The notes under the pieces were generated by a model. That model searched no databases, had not been told where the DNA came from, and saw only the letters and a list, made by a program, of their open reading frames with translations. Made by a program: the position numbers and the translations under genes. A DNA stretch of 64,000 nt, taken from positions 19,896-83,895 of the forward strand of contig CAMBPB010000006.1 of the NCBI GenBank assembly GCA_945869465.1, read 5' to 3'. Positions 34,241 through 42,660 of this stretch are shown in pieces. Position 1 is the stretch's first letter; the number at the start of each line of letters is the position of its first letter. The stretch comes from Prosthecobacter debontii (lineage in GTDB: Bacteria > Verrucomicrobiota > Verrucomicrobiia > Verrucomicrobiales > Akkermansiaceae).

Positions 34241-34822
34241 TCAGCCATCGGCTGATTCGATGCCGAGGCGGCGGAGGGAGTCGGCTAGATTTTTGAGGGC
34301 GTGGTGGAGTTTGTAGCCGACGTTGCCGATGCTGAGGCCGGTGCGTTGGCTGATTTGCTCGTACTTGAGATTTTCGTGGTATTTGAGGCAAATGAGAGCG
34401 CGGTCGGCGGGGTCGAGTTCGGCGAGCAGGAGCTGGAGGGTGCCGAGGGCTTCGAGGCGGCCGAGGGATTGCTCGGGATCGGGCGCGTCGCTGGCCAATT
34501 CGTGGATGAGGTCGGTGGAGGTTTCGCGGCGGTGGTCACGGAGGTGGTTGAGGGCGAGGTTGCGGATCGAGCGGAAGAGCCAGGCGCGGGGATTGACGAC
34601 CTCATCCCAGTGGGCGTGGAGTTTGAGGAAGGCTTCCTGGACAAGGTCTTGTGCGGTTTCCCGCTGGCCGAGCAACCCGTAGGCGAAACGGAGCAATGGC
34701 GATTCCTCCGTTTCGAAAACCTGTCGGAGTGTCGGTTTATCCTCCATGGGGGCTCGAAACGGGATCACCGGATTGCGTCCGGTTTTAGCCATTGGATGGG
34801 CGGTGGCGGTCATTGTTTCCAT
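34241..34822 (-). CDS. ECF-type RNA polymerase sigma factor
   Basis: 193 residues. Region 2 is seen in LLRFAYGLLGQRETAQDLVQEAFLKLH and NPRAWLFRSIRNLALNHLRDHRR. Region 4 is seen in LAELDPADRALICLKYHENLKYEQISQRTGLSIGNVGYKLHHALKNL, with a normal helix-turn-helix. It directs RNA polymerase to a set of envelope or stress promoters. The anti-sigma/vWA gene starts about 104 bp downstream on the same strand, the usual sigma/anti-sigma arrangement. ATG 34822 is the longest start; MEDKPTLRQVF (34747) would be closer to the family's usual N-terminus. Confidence 0.93.
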   Translation of the reverse strand: METMTATAHPMAKTGRNPVIPFRAPMEDKPTLRQVFETEESPLLRFAYGLLGQRETAQDLVQEAFLKLHAHWDEVVNPRAWLFRSIRNLALNHLRDHRRETSTDLIHELASDAPDPEQSLGRLEALGTLQLLLAELDPADRALICLKYHENLKYEQISQRTGLSIGNVGYKLHHALKNLADSLRRLGIESADG

Positions 34823-34924
34823 GATGCTGCGCGCGCTGGATCATGCTTTTCACTGATGAAGACACAGACCGGCGGATTTCATTAGGAAAAAATTCGTGAA
34901 TTTTCGTGTGGAGCGGCGGCACGT

Positions 34925-34940
34925 ATCCGCCGATGCGGAT
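34925..34940. repeat. Palindromic repeat atccgc-cgat-gcggat, copy 1
   Basis: 16-bp perfect inverted repeat (6-bp arms, 4-bp loop) within a longer similarity (gagcggc...tccgccgatgcggat) to the copy at 35131-35146. Both copies are in the same orientation about 206 bp apart. Confidence 0.65.
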
Positions 34941-35087
34941 GGAGAGTCGATGGCATGCGTTTCGCTCGGCTCATGGTCAACCCATCCTCAAGGGCGACGC
35001 GCTACGGTGATTGTTTGCCACAAAACGTCATCTGCGGTAGCAGATTTCCGGTTCGCCGGGGATAGACTCGGTCCCGACGGGACCATT

Positions 35088-35114
35088 CATAAGAACCCGG
35101 CACACGCTGCCGGG
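35088..35114 (-). terminator. Weak terminator-like hairpin downstream of guaA
   Basis: Read on the minus strand, the sequence after the guaA stop forms cccggc-loop-gccggg followed by ttcttat. The stem is GC-rich but the T-run is interrupted, so termination efficiency is uncertain. The position, about 35-60 bp past guaA, fits the end of the guaB-guaA operon. Confidence 0.35.
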
Positions 35115-35130
35115 AGGAGCGGCAAAACAT

Positions 35131-35146
35131 GTCCGCCGATGCGGAT
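35131..35146. repeat. Palindromic repeat gtccgc-cgat-gcggat, copy 2
   Basis: 16-bp inverted repeat differing by one base from copy 1, located 2 bp after the guaA stop codon. It lies at a gene's 3' end, as is common for REP-like elements. Confidence 0.6.
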
Positions 35147-35148
35147 AC

Positions 35149-36672
35149 TCACTCCCACTCGATGCTTGCGGGCGGCTTGGTGGAGATGTCGTAGAGCACG
35201 CGGTTGACGCCCTTCACCTCGTTGAGGATGCGGTGGCTGGTCTCGCGGAGAAGCTGATCGGGAAGATCCACCCAGTCGGCGGTCATGGCGTCTTCGGAAA
35301 TCACGGCGCGCAGCGAAATCGCCCACTCGTAGCTGCGTTCGTCGCCTTTGACGCCGACGGTTTTCACCGGGATGAGCCCGGCATAGGCCTGCCAGACGCG
35401 GTCATACCAACTGTGCTCCTTGAGTTTGCCGATGAAGATGGCGTCGCACTCGCGGATGATGCGCAGCCGGTCCGGGGTGATCACCCCGGGGCAGCGCACG
35501 GCGAGACCGGGGCCCGGGAACGGGTGGCGGTGGAGGATGTCATGCGGGATGCCGAGTGAGGCACCGAGCGCGCGGACCTCGTCCTTGAAAAACTCGGCCA
35601 GCGGTTCCAAGACTTTCCCCTGGGCCTGCAATTCCAGAATACGGTCAACCCGGTTGTGGTGGGTCTTGATTTTTGATGCCTTGGACTTGGCGTTAGAAGC
35701 GCTCTCGATGACATCCGGATAGAGCGTGCCCTGGGCGAGCATTTCGGCATTGCCGACCGAGTCCCAGAAGACATCGATGAAGAGGTTGCCGATGATGACT
35801 CGTTTTTTCTCGGGATCGTCCACGCCGTCAAGCGCTGTTAGGAAGCGTTCGGCGCAATCGACCGTTTCGATAGGCACGCCCATGCGGTGGAAATTGCTGC
35901 GGACCTCCTCGCCCTCATCCTTGCGCATTAGTCCGTGATCGACAAAAATTGCGCGCACGTTCGCGCCGGCCTCGTGCAGCAGCACCGCGAGCACGGTGCT
36001 GTCCACGCCGCCGGAAACGCCGCAGACAATTTGTTTGCCGCGCACTTTCTCGCGGATGCCTTCGATGACCTCGCGTTTCAAATCGTCGATGCGGAATGGC
36101 AGCAGGTGTTTGGCATGGAGCAGGAAATTGTGCAGGATGCGCAAGCCCTCATGGCTGTGAGTAACTTCCGGGTGGAACTGGATGCCAAAAAAGCGCTCGT
36201 TCCATTTCAGGGAAACCGGCGTTCCGTGTTGGTTGCTGGCGATCACCTTCGCACCTTCCGGCAGCACCTTCACGGTGTCCGAGTGGCTCATCCACACTTG
36301 TGACGAGGCGGAAACCCCTTCGTAAAGCCCCTGGCATTCCGCCGGGAAAAGATTCGCCGGACCATATTCACGCCGGTCGCTGGCCTCGACGGTGCCGCCG
36401 AACTTGATGTTGAGAAGCTGCATGCCGTAACAGACGCCGAGCACCGGCACGTTGAAGGCCTGGAGCGCCTCGAAATCGAGGTCCGGCGCGTCCACCTCGC
36501 TGGTGCTGCGCGGTCCGCCTGATAGAATAATGGCCCCGGGTTTTCCGATGTTAGGAAAATCCTCGATGGCATGGAGTTTTGCGAAAAATCCCAACTCGCG
36601 CACCCGGCGGACAATCAACTGGGTGTATTGCGAGCCGAAATCGATGACGGCAACGTGATTCTGGTCGTGCAT
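35149..36672 (-). CDS. guaA: GMP synthase (glutamine-hydrolysing)
   Basis: Converts XMP to GMP using glutamine and ATP. 507 residues. The N-terminal class I amidotransferase domain has the nucleophile in PVLGVCYGMQLLN and the His/Glu pair in GIQFHPEVTHS. The ATP pyrophosphatase domain has the P-loop GVSGGVDSTVLAVLLHE. The C-terminal dimerisation domain ends PPASIEWE, the usual family terminus. It lies 45 bp downstream of guaB in the same orientation. The spacer holds near-direct repeats (ttctaaatcttaaattctaaattctaaa). Confidence 0.98.
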   Translation of the reverse strand: MHDQNHVAVIDFGSQYTQLIVRRVRELGFFAKLHAIEDFPNIGKPGAIILSGGPRSTSEVDAPDLDFEALQAFNVPVLGVCYGMQLLNIKFGGTVEASDRREYGPANLFPAECQGLYEGVSASSQVWMSHSDTVKVLPEGAKVIASNQHGTPVSLKWNERFFGIQFHPEVTHSHEGLRILHNFLLHAKHLLPFRIDDLKREVIEGIREKVRGKQIVCGVSGGVDSTVLAVLLHEAGANVRAIFVDHGLMRKDEGEEVRSNFHRMGVPIETVDCAERFLTALDGVDDPEKKRVIIGNLFIDVFWDSVGNAEMLAQGTLYPDVIESASNAKSKASKIKTHHNRVDRILELQAQGKVLEPLAEFFKDEVRALGASLGIPHDILHRHPFPGPGLAVRCPGVITPDRLRIIRECDAIFIGKLKEHSWYDRVWQAYAGLIPVKTVGVKGDERSYEWAISLRAVISEDAMTADWVDLPDQLLRETSHRILNEVKGVNRVLYDISTKPPASIEWE

Positions 36673-36717
36673 GGAAAATTGAAATTCTAAATCTTAAATT
36701 CTAAATTCTAAACAAAC
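36673..36717. repeat. AT-rich spacer repeat (attctaaat units)
   Basis: The guaB-guaA spacer consists of repeated attctaaat/cttaaat units. A related sequence in the opposite sense (gaacttaagatttagaattta) fills the spacer before ctaC at 3785-3807. Both are AT-rich islands in GC-rich DNA. Confidence 0.5.
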
Positions 36718-38172
36718 TCAGCTGATCGGCTGATAGTTGGTCGGTTCCTCGGTGATGACCACGTCATGAACGTGGCTCTCGCGCAGGCCGCCGGCGGTGA
36801 TGCGGACGAAGTTGGCGCGTTCTCGGAGTTCCGCCAGATTCGAGGCGCCGATGTAGCCCATGCCGGACTTGAGGCCGCCCATGAGTTGGAAGATCACATC
36901 GGATAGAGGCCCCTTGTAAGGCACCCGGCCTTCGACCCCTTCCGGAACGAGTTTGCCGGAACTGTTCTGGCCGTAGCGGTCACCCGCGCCTTTCTGCATG
37001 GCGCCGATCGAGCCCATGCCGCGGTAGGTTTTGAATCGCCGTCCTTGGAAGTGCACCGTCTGGCCCGGGCTCTCGCGGGTTCCCGCCAGCAGCGATCCTA
37101 ACATCACGAGGTCGGCCCCGGCGGCGAGTGCCTTGACGATGTCCCCGGAATAACGGATACCGCCATCGGCGATCACTTTCACGCCATGCTCGCGGCAGAT
37201 ATCGGCGACATTCCGGATCGCGGTGAACTGGGGCATGCCGACGCCGGAAATCACCCGCGTGGTGCAGATCGATCCCGGACCGACACCGACTTTCACGGCG
37301 TTAGCGCCGGCCTTGACCAGATCGCGCGCGCCCTGTTCGGTGACCACGTTGCCTGCCACGACCGGCACATTTGAAAGAGAGCGGAGCTGCCCGATCACTT
37401 CCATGACATGACGGGTATGGCCAGTGGCGGCGTCGATGAACAACGCGTCGGCTCCGGCTTCGATCAAGGCCCGGCCGCGGTCGATGCAATCGGGTCCCAC
37501 GCCCACGGCGGCCCCGCAGCGGAGGCGGCCGTTTTCGTCCTTGGCGGAGTTGGTGAAGGTGATGCGTTTTTCGATATCGGAGCCAGTGATCAGGCCCGCC
37601 AGCCGTCCGTCCGGGTGGACCAGCGGCAGTTTCTCGATGCGGTTTTGATAGAGAATGCGGCGGGCCTCCTCCAGACCGGTCGTCGGCGGCGCGGTGACCA
37701 GTTTTTCCAGCGGCGTCATCACGTCGGCCACCTTGGCATCCTGGCGTTCGAGATAACGGATATCGCGACCGGTGACCATGCCTTCGAGCAGGCCATTGGC
37801 ATCAATCACGGGAAAACCGGAGAACCCATTTTTCGCCATGATTTCGCGCACATGATCGACCGAATCCTCCTTGCGAACGGTGAGCGGTTTGAGAATGACC
37901 GCGTTTTCCGAGCGTTTCACCCGCGAAACCATCGTCACCTGTTCATCAATCGGGCAGGCCCGGTGGATCACGCCCATGCCGCCTTCGCGGGCCAAGGCGA
38001 TCGCCAAATCGTGTTCCGAAACCGTGTCCATCGCCGCCGAAACCACCGGCAGGAACAAGTGAATGCCCGCCGTGATGTGGGTCGAAAGATCCGCGTCACC
38101 GGGCAGAACCGAGCTCATCGTCGGCACCAGAAGCACGTCATCGAATGAAAGTCCTAGGGAAATCTCTGCCAT
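36718..38172 (-). CDS. guaB: Inosine-5'-monophosphate dehydrogenase
   Basis: Oxidises IMP to XMP with NAD+, the committed step to guanine nucleotides. 484 residues from ATG 38172 ([17 protein letters not shown]), which matches the family's usual length and start; the ORF track start at 38220 adds 16 residues unlike the family. Two CBS domains interrupt the barrel at about residues 95-205. The catalytic loop is [17 protein letters not shown], and the flap contains [11 protein letters not shown]. Probably the first gene of the guaBA operon. Confidence 0.98.
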   Translation of the reverse strand: MAEISLGLSFDDVLLVPTMSSVLPGDADLSTHITAGIHLFLPVVSAAMDTVSEHDLAIALAREGGMGVIHRACPIDEQVTMVSRVKRSENAVILKPLTVRKEDSVDHVREIMAKNGFSGFPVIDANGLLEGMVTGRDIRYLERQDAKVADVMTPLEKLVTAPPTTGLEEARRILYQNRIEKLPLVHPDGRLAGLITGSDIEKRITFTNSAKDENGRLRCGAAVGVGPDCIDRGRALIEAGADALFIDAATGHTRHVMEVIGQLRSLSNVPVVAGNVVTEQGARDLVKAGANAVKVGVGPGSICTTRVISGVGMPQFTAIRNVADICREHGVKVIADGGIRYSGDIVKALAAGADLVMLGSLLAGTRESPGQTVHFQGRRFKTYRGMGSIGAMQKGAGDRYGQNSSGKLVPEGVEGRVPYKGPLSDVIFQLMGGLKSGMGYIGASNLAELRERANFVRITAGGLRESHVHDVVITEEPTNYQPIS

Positions 38173-38322
38173 GCGGGAATCAATCGAGGTGCCCCCCAAC
38201 GCGCAAGTCTGAATCCGCAAAAAGACCGCCCCGGGGTGGAGATCCGGCGCAAAATCCCGAAAACCCGTTCTCGACAGGTTTGAAACCCCTGCTTAGTTTG
38301 CGCCCCTCTTCCACCAAACACC

Positions 38323-39168
38323 ATGATTCGTAAATTCATCCCCGGCGCCCTGGCCCTCGGCCTCATTGCCACCTCATCCGCCCAGAAACCGGCCGCAGGC
38401 CCCGCAAAAACGGAAGCCACCACGCCACCCATCGAAGTGCCCGCCAAGCCGAAACTCGATCCCGCCGTGATCAAGGCGGATTCGTCCTATGCGCTCGGTT
38501 TTCGCACGGGAAGCACCTTTGCCCAGCAATTCGGCCGCTTCGGCGTGAGTGCGGCCGACATCCAGGAGGAGAATTTCCTCAAGGGTTTCATGGTTGCGGT
38601 CAAGGGCGACAAACCTGAGTTGGAGGAAGCCAAACTCCAAGCCGCCATGCAGGCGCTCGGTGATCTTCTGCAAGCCCGCGAAAAGGAAACCGCCGCCGCC
38701 AACTTGCAAGCCGGCAAGAAATTCCTTGAAGAAAATGGCAAGCGCGAAGGGGTCATCACCACCAAAAGCGGCCTGCAATACGAGATTCTCGCCAAGGGCG
38801 GCGATGTCAAATACGTCGCTCCTAAAGAAGGTGCCGAGGACAACAAGCAATTCATGGTCCATTATAAGGGCACTCTCATCAGCGGCAAACAGTTCGACGC
38901 TTCACCTGAAGGCGAGCCCGTTCCGATGACCCTCCAAGTGGTTGAAGGTTTCAAGGAAGCCCTCACCACCATGCCGGTCGGTTCCAAGTGGAAGCTCTTC
39001 ATGCCCAGCAGCCTTGCCTACGGCGAGGAGCGCCGCAGCGCGGACATCGCACCGAATAGTGCGCTGATCTTTGAATTGGAACTCGTCAAAATCCAGGATG
39101 CACCGCCAGCTCCGGCGGCGGGTGGCTTGCCATTCCCGATGCCTCAGGGCGGACCGGGCGGCAAATAA
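38323..39168 (+). CDS. Secreted FKBP-type peptidyl-prolyl isomerase (Mip/FkpA-like)
   Basis: 281 residues. A signal peptide (MIRKFIPGALALGLIATSSA) is followed by a helical dimerisation domain of the FKBP_N type (SSYALGFRTGSTFAQQFGRFG, KKFLEENGKREGVITTKSGLQY) and a C-terminal FKBP domain (FMVHYKGTLISGKQFDAS, MPVGSKWKLFMPSSLAYGE, SALIFELELVKIQ). It speeds proline isomerisation in exported proteins. Divergent from guaB. A clear intrinsic terminator follows. Confidence 0.94.
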   Translation: MIRKFIPGALALGLIATSSAQKPAAGPAKTEATTPPIEVPAKPKLDPAVIKADSSYALGFRTGSTFAQQFGRFGVSAADIQEENFLKGFMVAVKGDKPELEEAKLQAAMQALGDLLQAREKETAAANLQAGKKFLEENGKREGVITTKSGLQYEILAKGGDVKYVAPKEGAEDNKQFMVHYKGTLISGKQFDASPEGEPVPMTLQVVEGFKEALTTMPVGSKWKLFMPSSLAYGEERRSADIAPNSALIFELELVKIQDAPPAPAAGGLPFPMPQGGPGGK

Positions 39169-39190
39169 GCCTGCTATTCGAAGATTCTCC

Positions 39191-39228
39191 AAAAGGGCGG
39201 CCGGATTCAACCGGCAGCCCTTTTTTTG
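39191..39228 (+). terminator. Intrinsic terminator after the FKBP gene
   Basis: Stem-loop aagggcggccgg-attcaa-ccggcagccctt followed directly by a run of T (ttttttt), 22 bp after the FKBP stop codon. The stem pairs over about 11 bp with one mismatch. This is the best intrinsic terminator in the window. Confidence 0.88.
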
Positions 39229-39286
39229 CCGCACGGATCTAGCAGCAAGAACTACCGATGGCCCCGGAAGGGAAATGATGGAACCC

Positions 39287-39964
39287 TCAGGCCTCTTGTT
39301 TTTGTTTCTGAAGTGACTCCTCCTTCGACACTCGCCGGCATTCCGCCACGAAGTGATTGCAAGCTTCCCTGCACAGCAGCGGAATCGCCTCGGCTTCAGA
39401 AAGGCCGCCCGGAATGCCGTTGTAGCGGCTGGCGTCACTGTCCTCCAGCGGGGTGTTTGCAGCGATTTTCCAGAGGATCCGTTTTGCGCACTGATGCGCC
39501 GGACCGCAAACCTCCTGCACGAGTCGCTGCGCCCCAGCGTCGCTGATGGTGCGGGCGAAGCGGTACATTCCGGTCTGGCGATCCAGCTTGTCGCGCAGGT
39601 TTTCGACTTCCAGCGTGCCGCTCCGGCGGGCGAATATCAAGCCCACGGCGGCCGGGTAAAATTGGTCCAAGGCCTGCCGCAAGTCTTCCTCGGTTTCCAA
39701 CGCCATCACCCAGCCGTGTTTCAAATTCGTCTGCCCCTTGGTGAACCGGTAGCTGCCATCCTCCGCATACGTCGAGAGATCCCGCGCTGCGCCCGGCCCT
39801 TCGTGAAAGTCCAATCCACCATACGCCGGCTGGGTCGATAGCTCGGCATCGGACTCGTGGCAAAGGAGATAAGGATGTCCGTAAACATTCGCTTGAATCT
39901 CCAGTTGGCCAATCCGGTGAAGACCGGACCGAAGCAAATTCCGCAGTTCGAGGGCGATTGACAT
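39287..39964 (-). CDS. DR2241-family protein, putative 4Fe-4S
   Basis: 225 residues. It matches the DR2241 family that is often fused or adjacent to CbiX-type chelatases. The C-terminal half has Cys residues suited to an iron-sulfur cluster (QEVCGPAHQCAKRIL and LLCREACNHFVAECRR). The N-terminal half (LLRSGLHRIGQLEIQ, WVMALETEEDLRQALDQFYPAA) follows the family. It probably works with the chelatase just upstream in tetrapyrrole metal insertion or redox. The start codon is 10 bp from an AT-rich 12-bp palindrome. Confidence 0.82.
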   Translation of the reverse strand: MSIALELRNLLRSGLHRIGQLEIQANVYGHPYLLCHESDAELSTQPAYGGLDFHEGPGAARDLSTYAEDGSYRFTKGQTNLKHGWVMALETEEDLRQALDQFYPAAVGLIFARRSGTLEVENLRDKLDRQTGMYRFARTISDAGAQRLVQEVCGPAHQCAKRILWKIAANTPLEDSDASRYNGIPGGLSEAEAIPLLCREACNHFVAECRRVSKEESLQKQKQEA

Positions 39965-39973
39965 TTTTTATAA

Positions 39974-39985
39974 ATTAACGTTAAT
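39974..39985. promoter_or_regulatory. 12-bp perfect palindrome attaacgttaat between cbiX-like and DR2241 genes
   Basis: The 32-bp spacer is almost pure A/T (ataaattaacgttaataatattcctaattattt) and contains the self-complementary attaacgttaat, placed 10 bp before the DR2241 start. Could be an operator, an internal promoter or an AT-rich translation enhancer. No T-run hairpin is present. Confidence 0.4.
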
Positions 39986-39996
39986 AATATTCCTAA

Positions 39997-40824
39997 TTAT
40001 TTAATTTCGTGCGTCTTATGGATCTTGTCGAAGTCGCATATCTGGTCCAAAATGACATCTGCCAGCAAGCGTTCGGTTCCGATGGCGGAACTGTAAAAGA
40101 GGGTTTTGCCACGGAGGTGGTGGGGGTTGTGGCGGAACACATCACGCTGGCTGGCGGCCGCGCCCACTTCGTTTTCGATGCCGAGCAGCACCGGAATATC
40201 CTGGTAGGAATGCAGGCCATCGGAAATGAAAAACGGGACCACGATCACATTGGGCGTCGGGGCCATTTGATCCCAGTGGGCAATAAACGGAGGCTCTTCC
40301 ATGTAGGCATCGAGCACCGCGGCATAGCCGGCACCGGACGCGGCGATCAGTTCGGCCTGGTCGCGGATGGCCTTCGTCGAGTTTAGGTTCAAGCCGGTGC
40401 CGTGGCCGGTGATGATCAGGGTGGTTTGAGCGGGATCGACCCCCGCTGCCACCTCCTTGGCGCGCCGCAGGATCAAGCCGGTCATGGACGGATGGACGCC
40501 GACCGGCAGGCAGTAGTGCAGGGTTTTCCCGCGCACGCGAGTGCTGGGGCCGGTGAGTTCCAGTTCCCGCGGGATGACGTCCTGGGTGAAGTAGCCCTCG
40601 CTGATGAAATCCGGGACCACGTAAACCTCGTCGGAATCGATCATGTAGAGCGCCTCGCGCATCGACGGCTCTTCCTTCCAGAAACAGCAATGGACCTCCG
40701 CGAACAGTGCGCGGCGGCGGATTGCATCGGCGTGTTCAAAGTAGGGCGCGGACGAGTCCGGATTCTCCGTGGAGCCGTGACCGACAATGAGCAAGGCGCT
40801 GTGAGGCTTCGACGCGATGGGCAT
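39997..40824 (-). CDS. CbiX-like sirohydrochlorin chelatase
   Basis: 275 residues from ATG 40824 (MPIASKPHSALLIVGHGS), which begins where the family begins; the ORF track start at 41235 is a shadow frame inside glgA. The two CbiX half-domains are visible: LLIVGHGSTENPDSSAPYFEHAD with the metal-ligand His, and TLIITGHGTGLNLNSTKAIRDQAE with FFISDGLHSYQDIP. It inserts Co2+ (or Fe2+/Ni2+) into sirohydrochlorin. Paired with the DR2241 gene downstream. The metal is not determinable here. Confidence 0.9.
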   Translation of the reverse strand: MPIASKPHSALLIVGHGSTENPDSSAPYFEHADAIRRRALFAEVHCCFWKEEPSMREALYMIDSDEVYVVPDFISEGYFTQDVIPRELELTGPSTRVRGKTLHYCLPVGVHPSMTGLILRRAKEVAAGVDPAQTTLIITGHGTGLNLNSTKAIRDQAELIAASGAGYAAVLDAYMEEPPFIAHWDQMAPTPNVIVVPFFISDGLHSYQDIPVLLGIENEVGAAASQRDVFRHNPHHLRGKTLFYSSAIGTERLLADVILDQICDFDKIHKTHEIK

Positions 40825-40903
40825 GACGGGAATCTGGCGACATTGCGCCGGATTGCAAGTCCCGGAGAGGCATTGGAAGCCGGACCCGGGTGACTCACGC
40901 GTA

Positions 40904-42484
40904 TCAGGCGTCAGCCAGTCCCTCGGCGAGACTGTTTGCGATGGCTTTGATCGCTTCACCGGATTGTTTTTCGACCAGCGGGCGCTCGAGCATTTGCTCG
41001 TAGATCTCGATGTAACGGCGCGCCACTTCGTGATGGCTGAATTCGCGGGTGCTCTCCTGCATGATGCGGCGGATCTCCCGCTCGCGGGTGGCGATGGGCA
41101 GCGCGTGAAACTCCATCGCCTGGTCGATGGACTGGCGGAAGCTCGCGGAAGAATAGTGGTCGAAACTGAAACCATTGCCCGTCGATAGATCCACATCCAG
41201 CGGCCGGATCGTATCGTAAAGTCCGCCGGTGGCATGCACGATCGGCAGCGATCCGTAGAGCGGCGAGGTCATCTGCGGCAACCCACAGGGCTCGAAGAGC
41301 GAGGGCATCAGCATGAAGTCCGAAGCCGCATACGCCAGGCGGGACAATCGTTCCTCGAAATCCACGATAGAAACCCGCTCGTGAAAATCGAAGGCGGCGA
41401 CGATTTTTTCGATCCACTGCTGGTGTGGTCCGTTAGCCACCACCACGACCTGCAGATTTCGCTCCCAATAGTCCGAAACAAGCTGGTGCAGGATGTCGGT
41501 TAGGAGCTGGGGGCCCTTTTGCACCGGATCGAGTCGCGAGGGCCAGAAGAAGATCGGGGCGTCGGGATCGATTTTGAGTTGAAGCTCGCGCTGGAGTGCC
41601 AGTTTGTTGGCGGCCTTGCCCTCGCAAACATCCGCGAGCGTGAAATTACGCGCCAACGAAGTGTCGGTCGCCGGATCATAGGAAACATCCGGAGCGTTGA
41701 GGATGCCTGCGGAACAACCGGAGGCATACTTGTGTCGCAACTCGGCGCGCACCGAATCCGGCACCACCGAGTGCCAGCCCTCGACGATTTCCCACAGGAA
41801 ACGCGGACTCACCGTGTTGATATAGTGCGCGGCGAAGATTCCCGAGGTCAGCAGATCCACCGGCACGTGGGACCGCGCGTGATCGTAGCTGTTTGGCGCG
41901 CCGCAAAAATAGAGGTTCATCCAGAACTCGGCGGCATCGATCCCCGCCTCCTCGATCCGCGCCAGCGACACCTGCCGCGTGTGGATGTTGTGCACCGTGA
42001 ACAAACTCTTGATCCCCCGCCGCCGCGCCATCGCCGGGATCAACGCGGTCATCCAGTCATTGCAATGGATCAGGTCCGGACGGACCTGCGGGACGATGTG
42101 GTTGATCACCTCCCGCTGGAACACCAGCGCGATGCGCATCGATTCGTCGGAATGGTTGCTGTAAACCTGCTCGCGATAGTAAAAAATCCGGTCCTCCGCG
42201 AGGTGGATGTGGGTGTCTGGCAGCACCTCGTGGTATTTCCGCAACTCCTTGTCGTGCAGGTCGAAAATGTCGCCCTGAAACATCCGCCGGTAATTGGGCA
42301 TCGCCACATGCACGTCGGCGCCCAGTTCGAACAAGGCCGACACCAAGGAGGCGGAAACATCGGCCAATCCGCCCGCCTTTGCCGACATGCGCTGGGTCAT
42401 GTTGCCCATGCCCGGCGGCAGATAGGTGATCTCCGGGGTGACGATCAGGATGCGGGGTTTGGCTGGCTTCTCGTTGGCTGACAT
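40904..42484 (-). CDS. glgA: Glycogen synthase (ADP-glucose type, GT5)
   Basis: Elongates alpha-1,4-glucan from a nucleotide sugar. 526 residues. N-terminal Rossmann domain with the substrate-binding SAKAGGLADVSASLVSALFELG (K-x-GGL motif), LIHCNDWMTALIPA and LFTVHNIHTRQ. C-terminal GT-B domain with FFWPSRLDPVQKGPQLLTD and MPSLFEPCGLPQMTSPLYGSLP, where the catalytic Glu lies. No other glycogen gene is adjacent. It is 79 bp from the chelatase, possibly an independent unit. Confidence 0.94.
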   Translation of the reverse strand: MSANEKPAKPRILIVTPEITYLPPGMGNMTQRMSAKAGGLADVSASLVSALFELGADVHVAMPNYRRMFQGDIFDLHDKELRKYHEVLPDTHIHLAEDRIFYYREQVYSNHSDESMRIALVFQREVINHIVPQVRPDLIHCNDWMTALIPAMARRRGIKSLFTVHNIHTRQVSLARIEEAGIDAAEFWMNLYFCGAPNSYDHARSHVPVDLLTSGIFAAHYINTVSPRFLWEIVEGWHSVVPDSVRAELRHKYASGCSAGILNAPDVSYDPATDTSLARNFTLADVCEGKAANKLALQRELQLKIDPDAPIFFWPSRLDPVQKGPQLLTDILHQLVSDYWERNLQVVVVANGPHQQWIEKIVAAFDFHERVSIVDFEERLSRLAYAASDFMLMPSLFEPCGLPQMTSPLYGSLPIVHATGGLYDTIRPLDVDLSTGNGFSFDHYSSASFRQSIDQAMEFHALPIATREREIRRIMQESTREFSHHEVARRYIEIYEQMLERPLVEKQSGEAIKAIANSLAEGLADA

Positions 42485-42660
42485 CAGACTCTGGGTAAAG
42501 GTTATGGTTCCACTTGGGTCGAATCTGGAGACAACCGCAGACGTTCGCCACCTGATTCTTGCTGGAAACCGGGATTATTTTTGCAAAGCTCCGGTTCCGC
42601 GCGCCGCCGCGGACGCATTCGCCAAATCGATGGAGAAATCGCCCACTGCCTTGGTTCTCC
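42485..42660. other. Intergenic between NUDIX gene and glgA
   Basis: 176 bp, no gene. It should contain the glgA promoter; ggattatttttgcaaagc is AT-richer than its flanks. No hairpin with a T-run was recognised. Confidence 0.35.

Larger units (their letters stand above)
34823..35148. other. Intergenic region upstream of the sigma gene, rich in palindromes
   Basis: 326 bp with no gene. It contains atccgccgatgcggat at 34925-34940 and a near copy gtccgccgatgcggat at 35131-35146, each a hairpin with a cgat loop. Also present are ggtcccgacgggacc at 35069-35083 and a cccggc/gccggg hairpin at 35095-35114. The AT-rich sequence ggaaaaaattcgtgaattttcgtg (34887-34910) lies closest to the sigma gene and is a plausible promoter zone. 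Confidence 0.6.
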
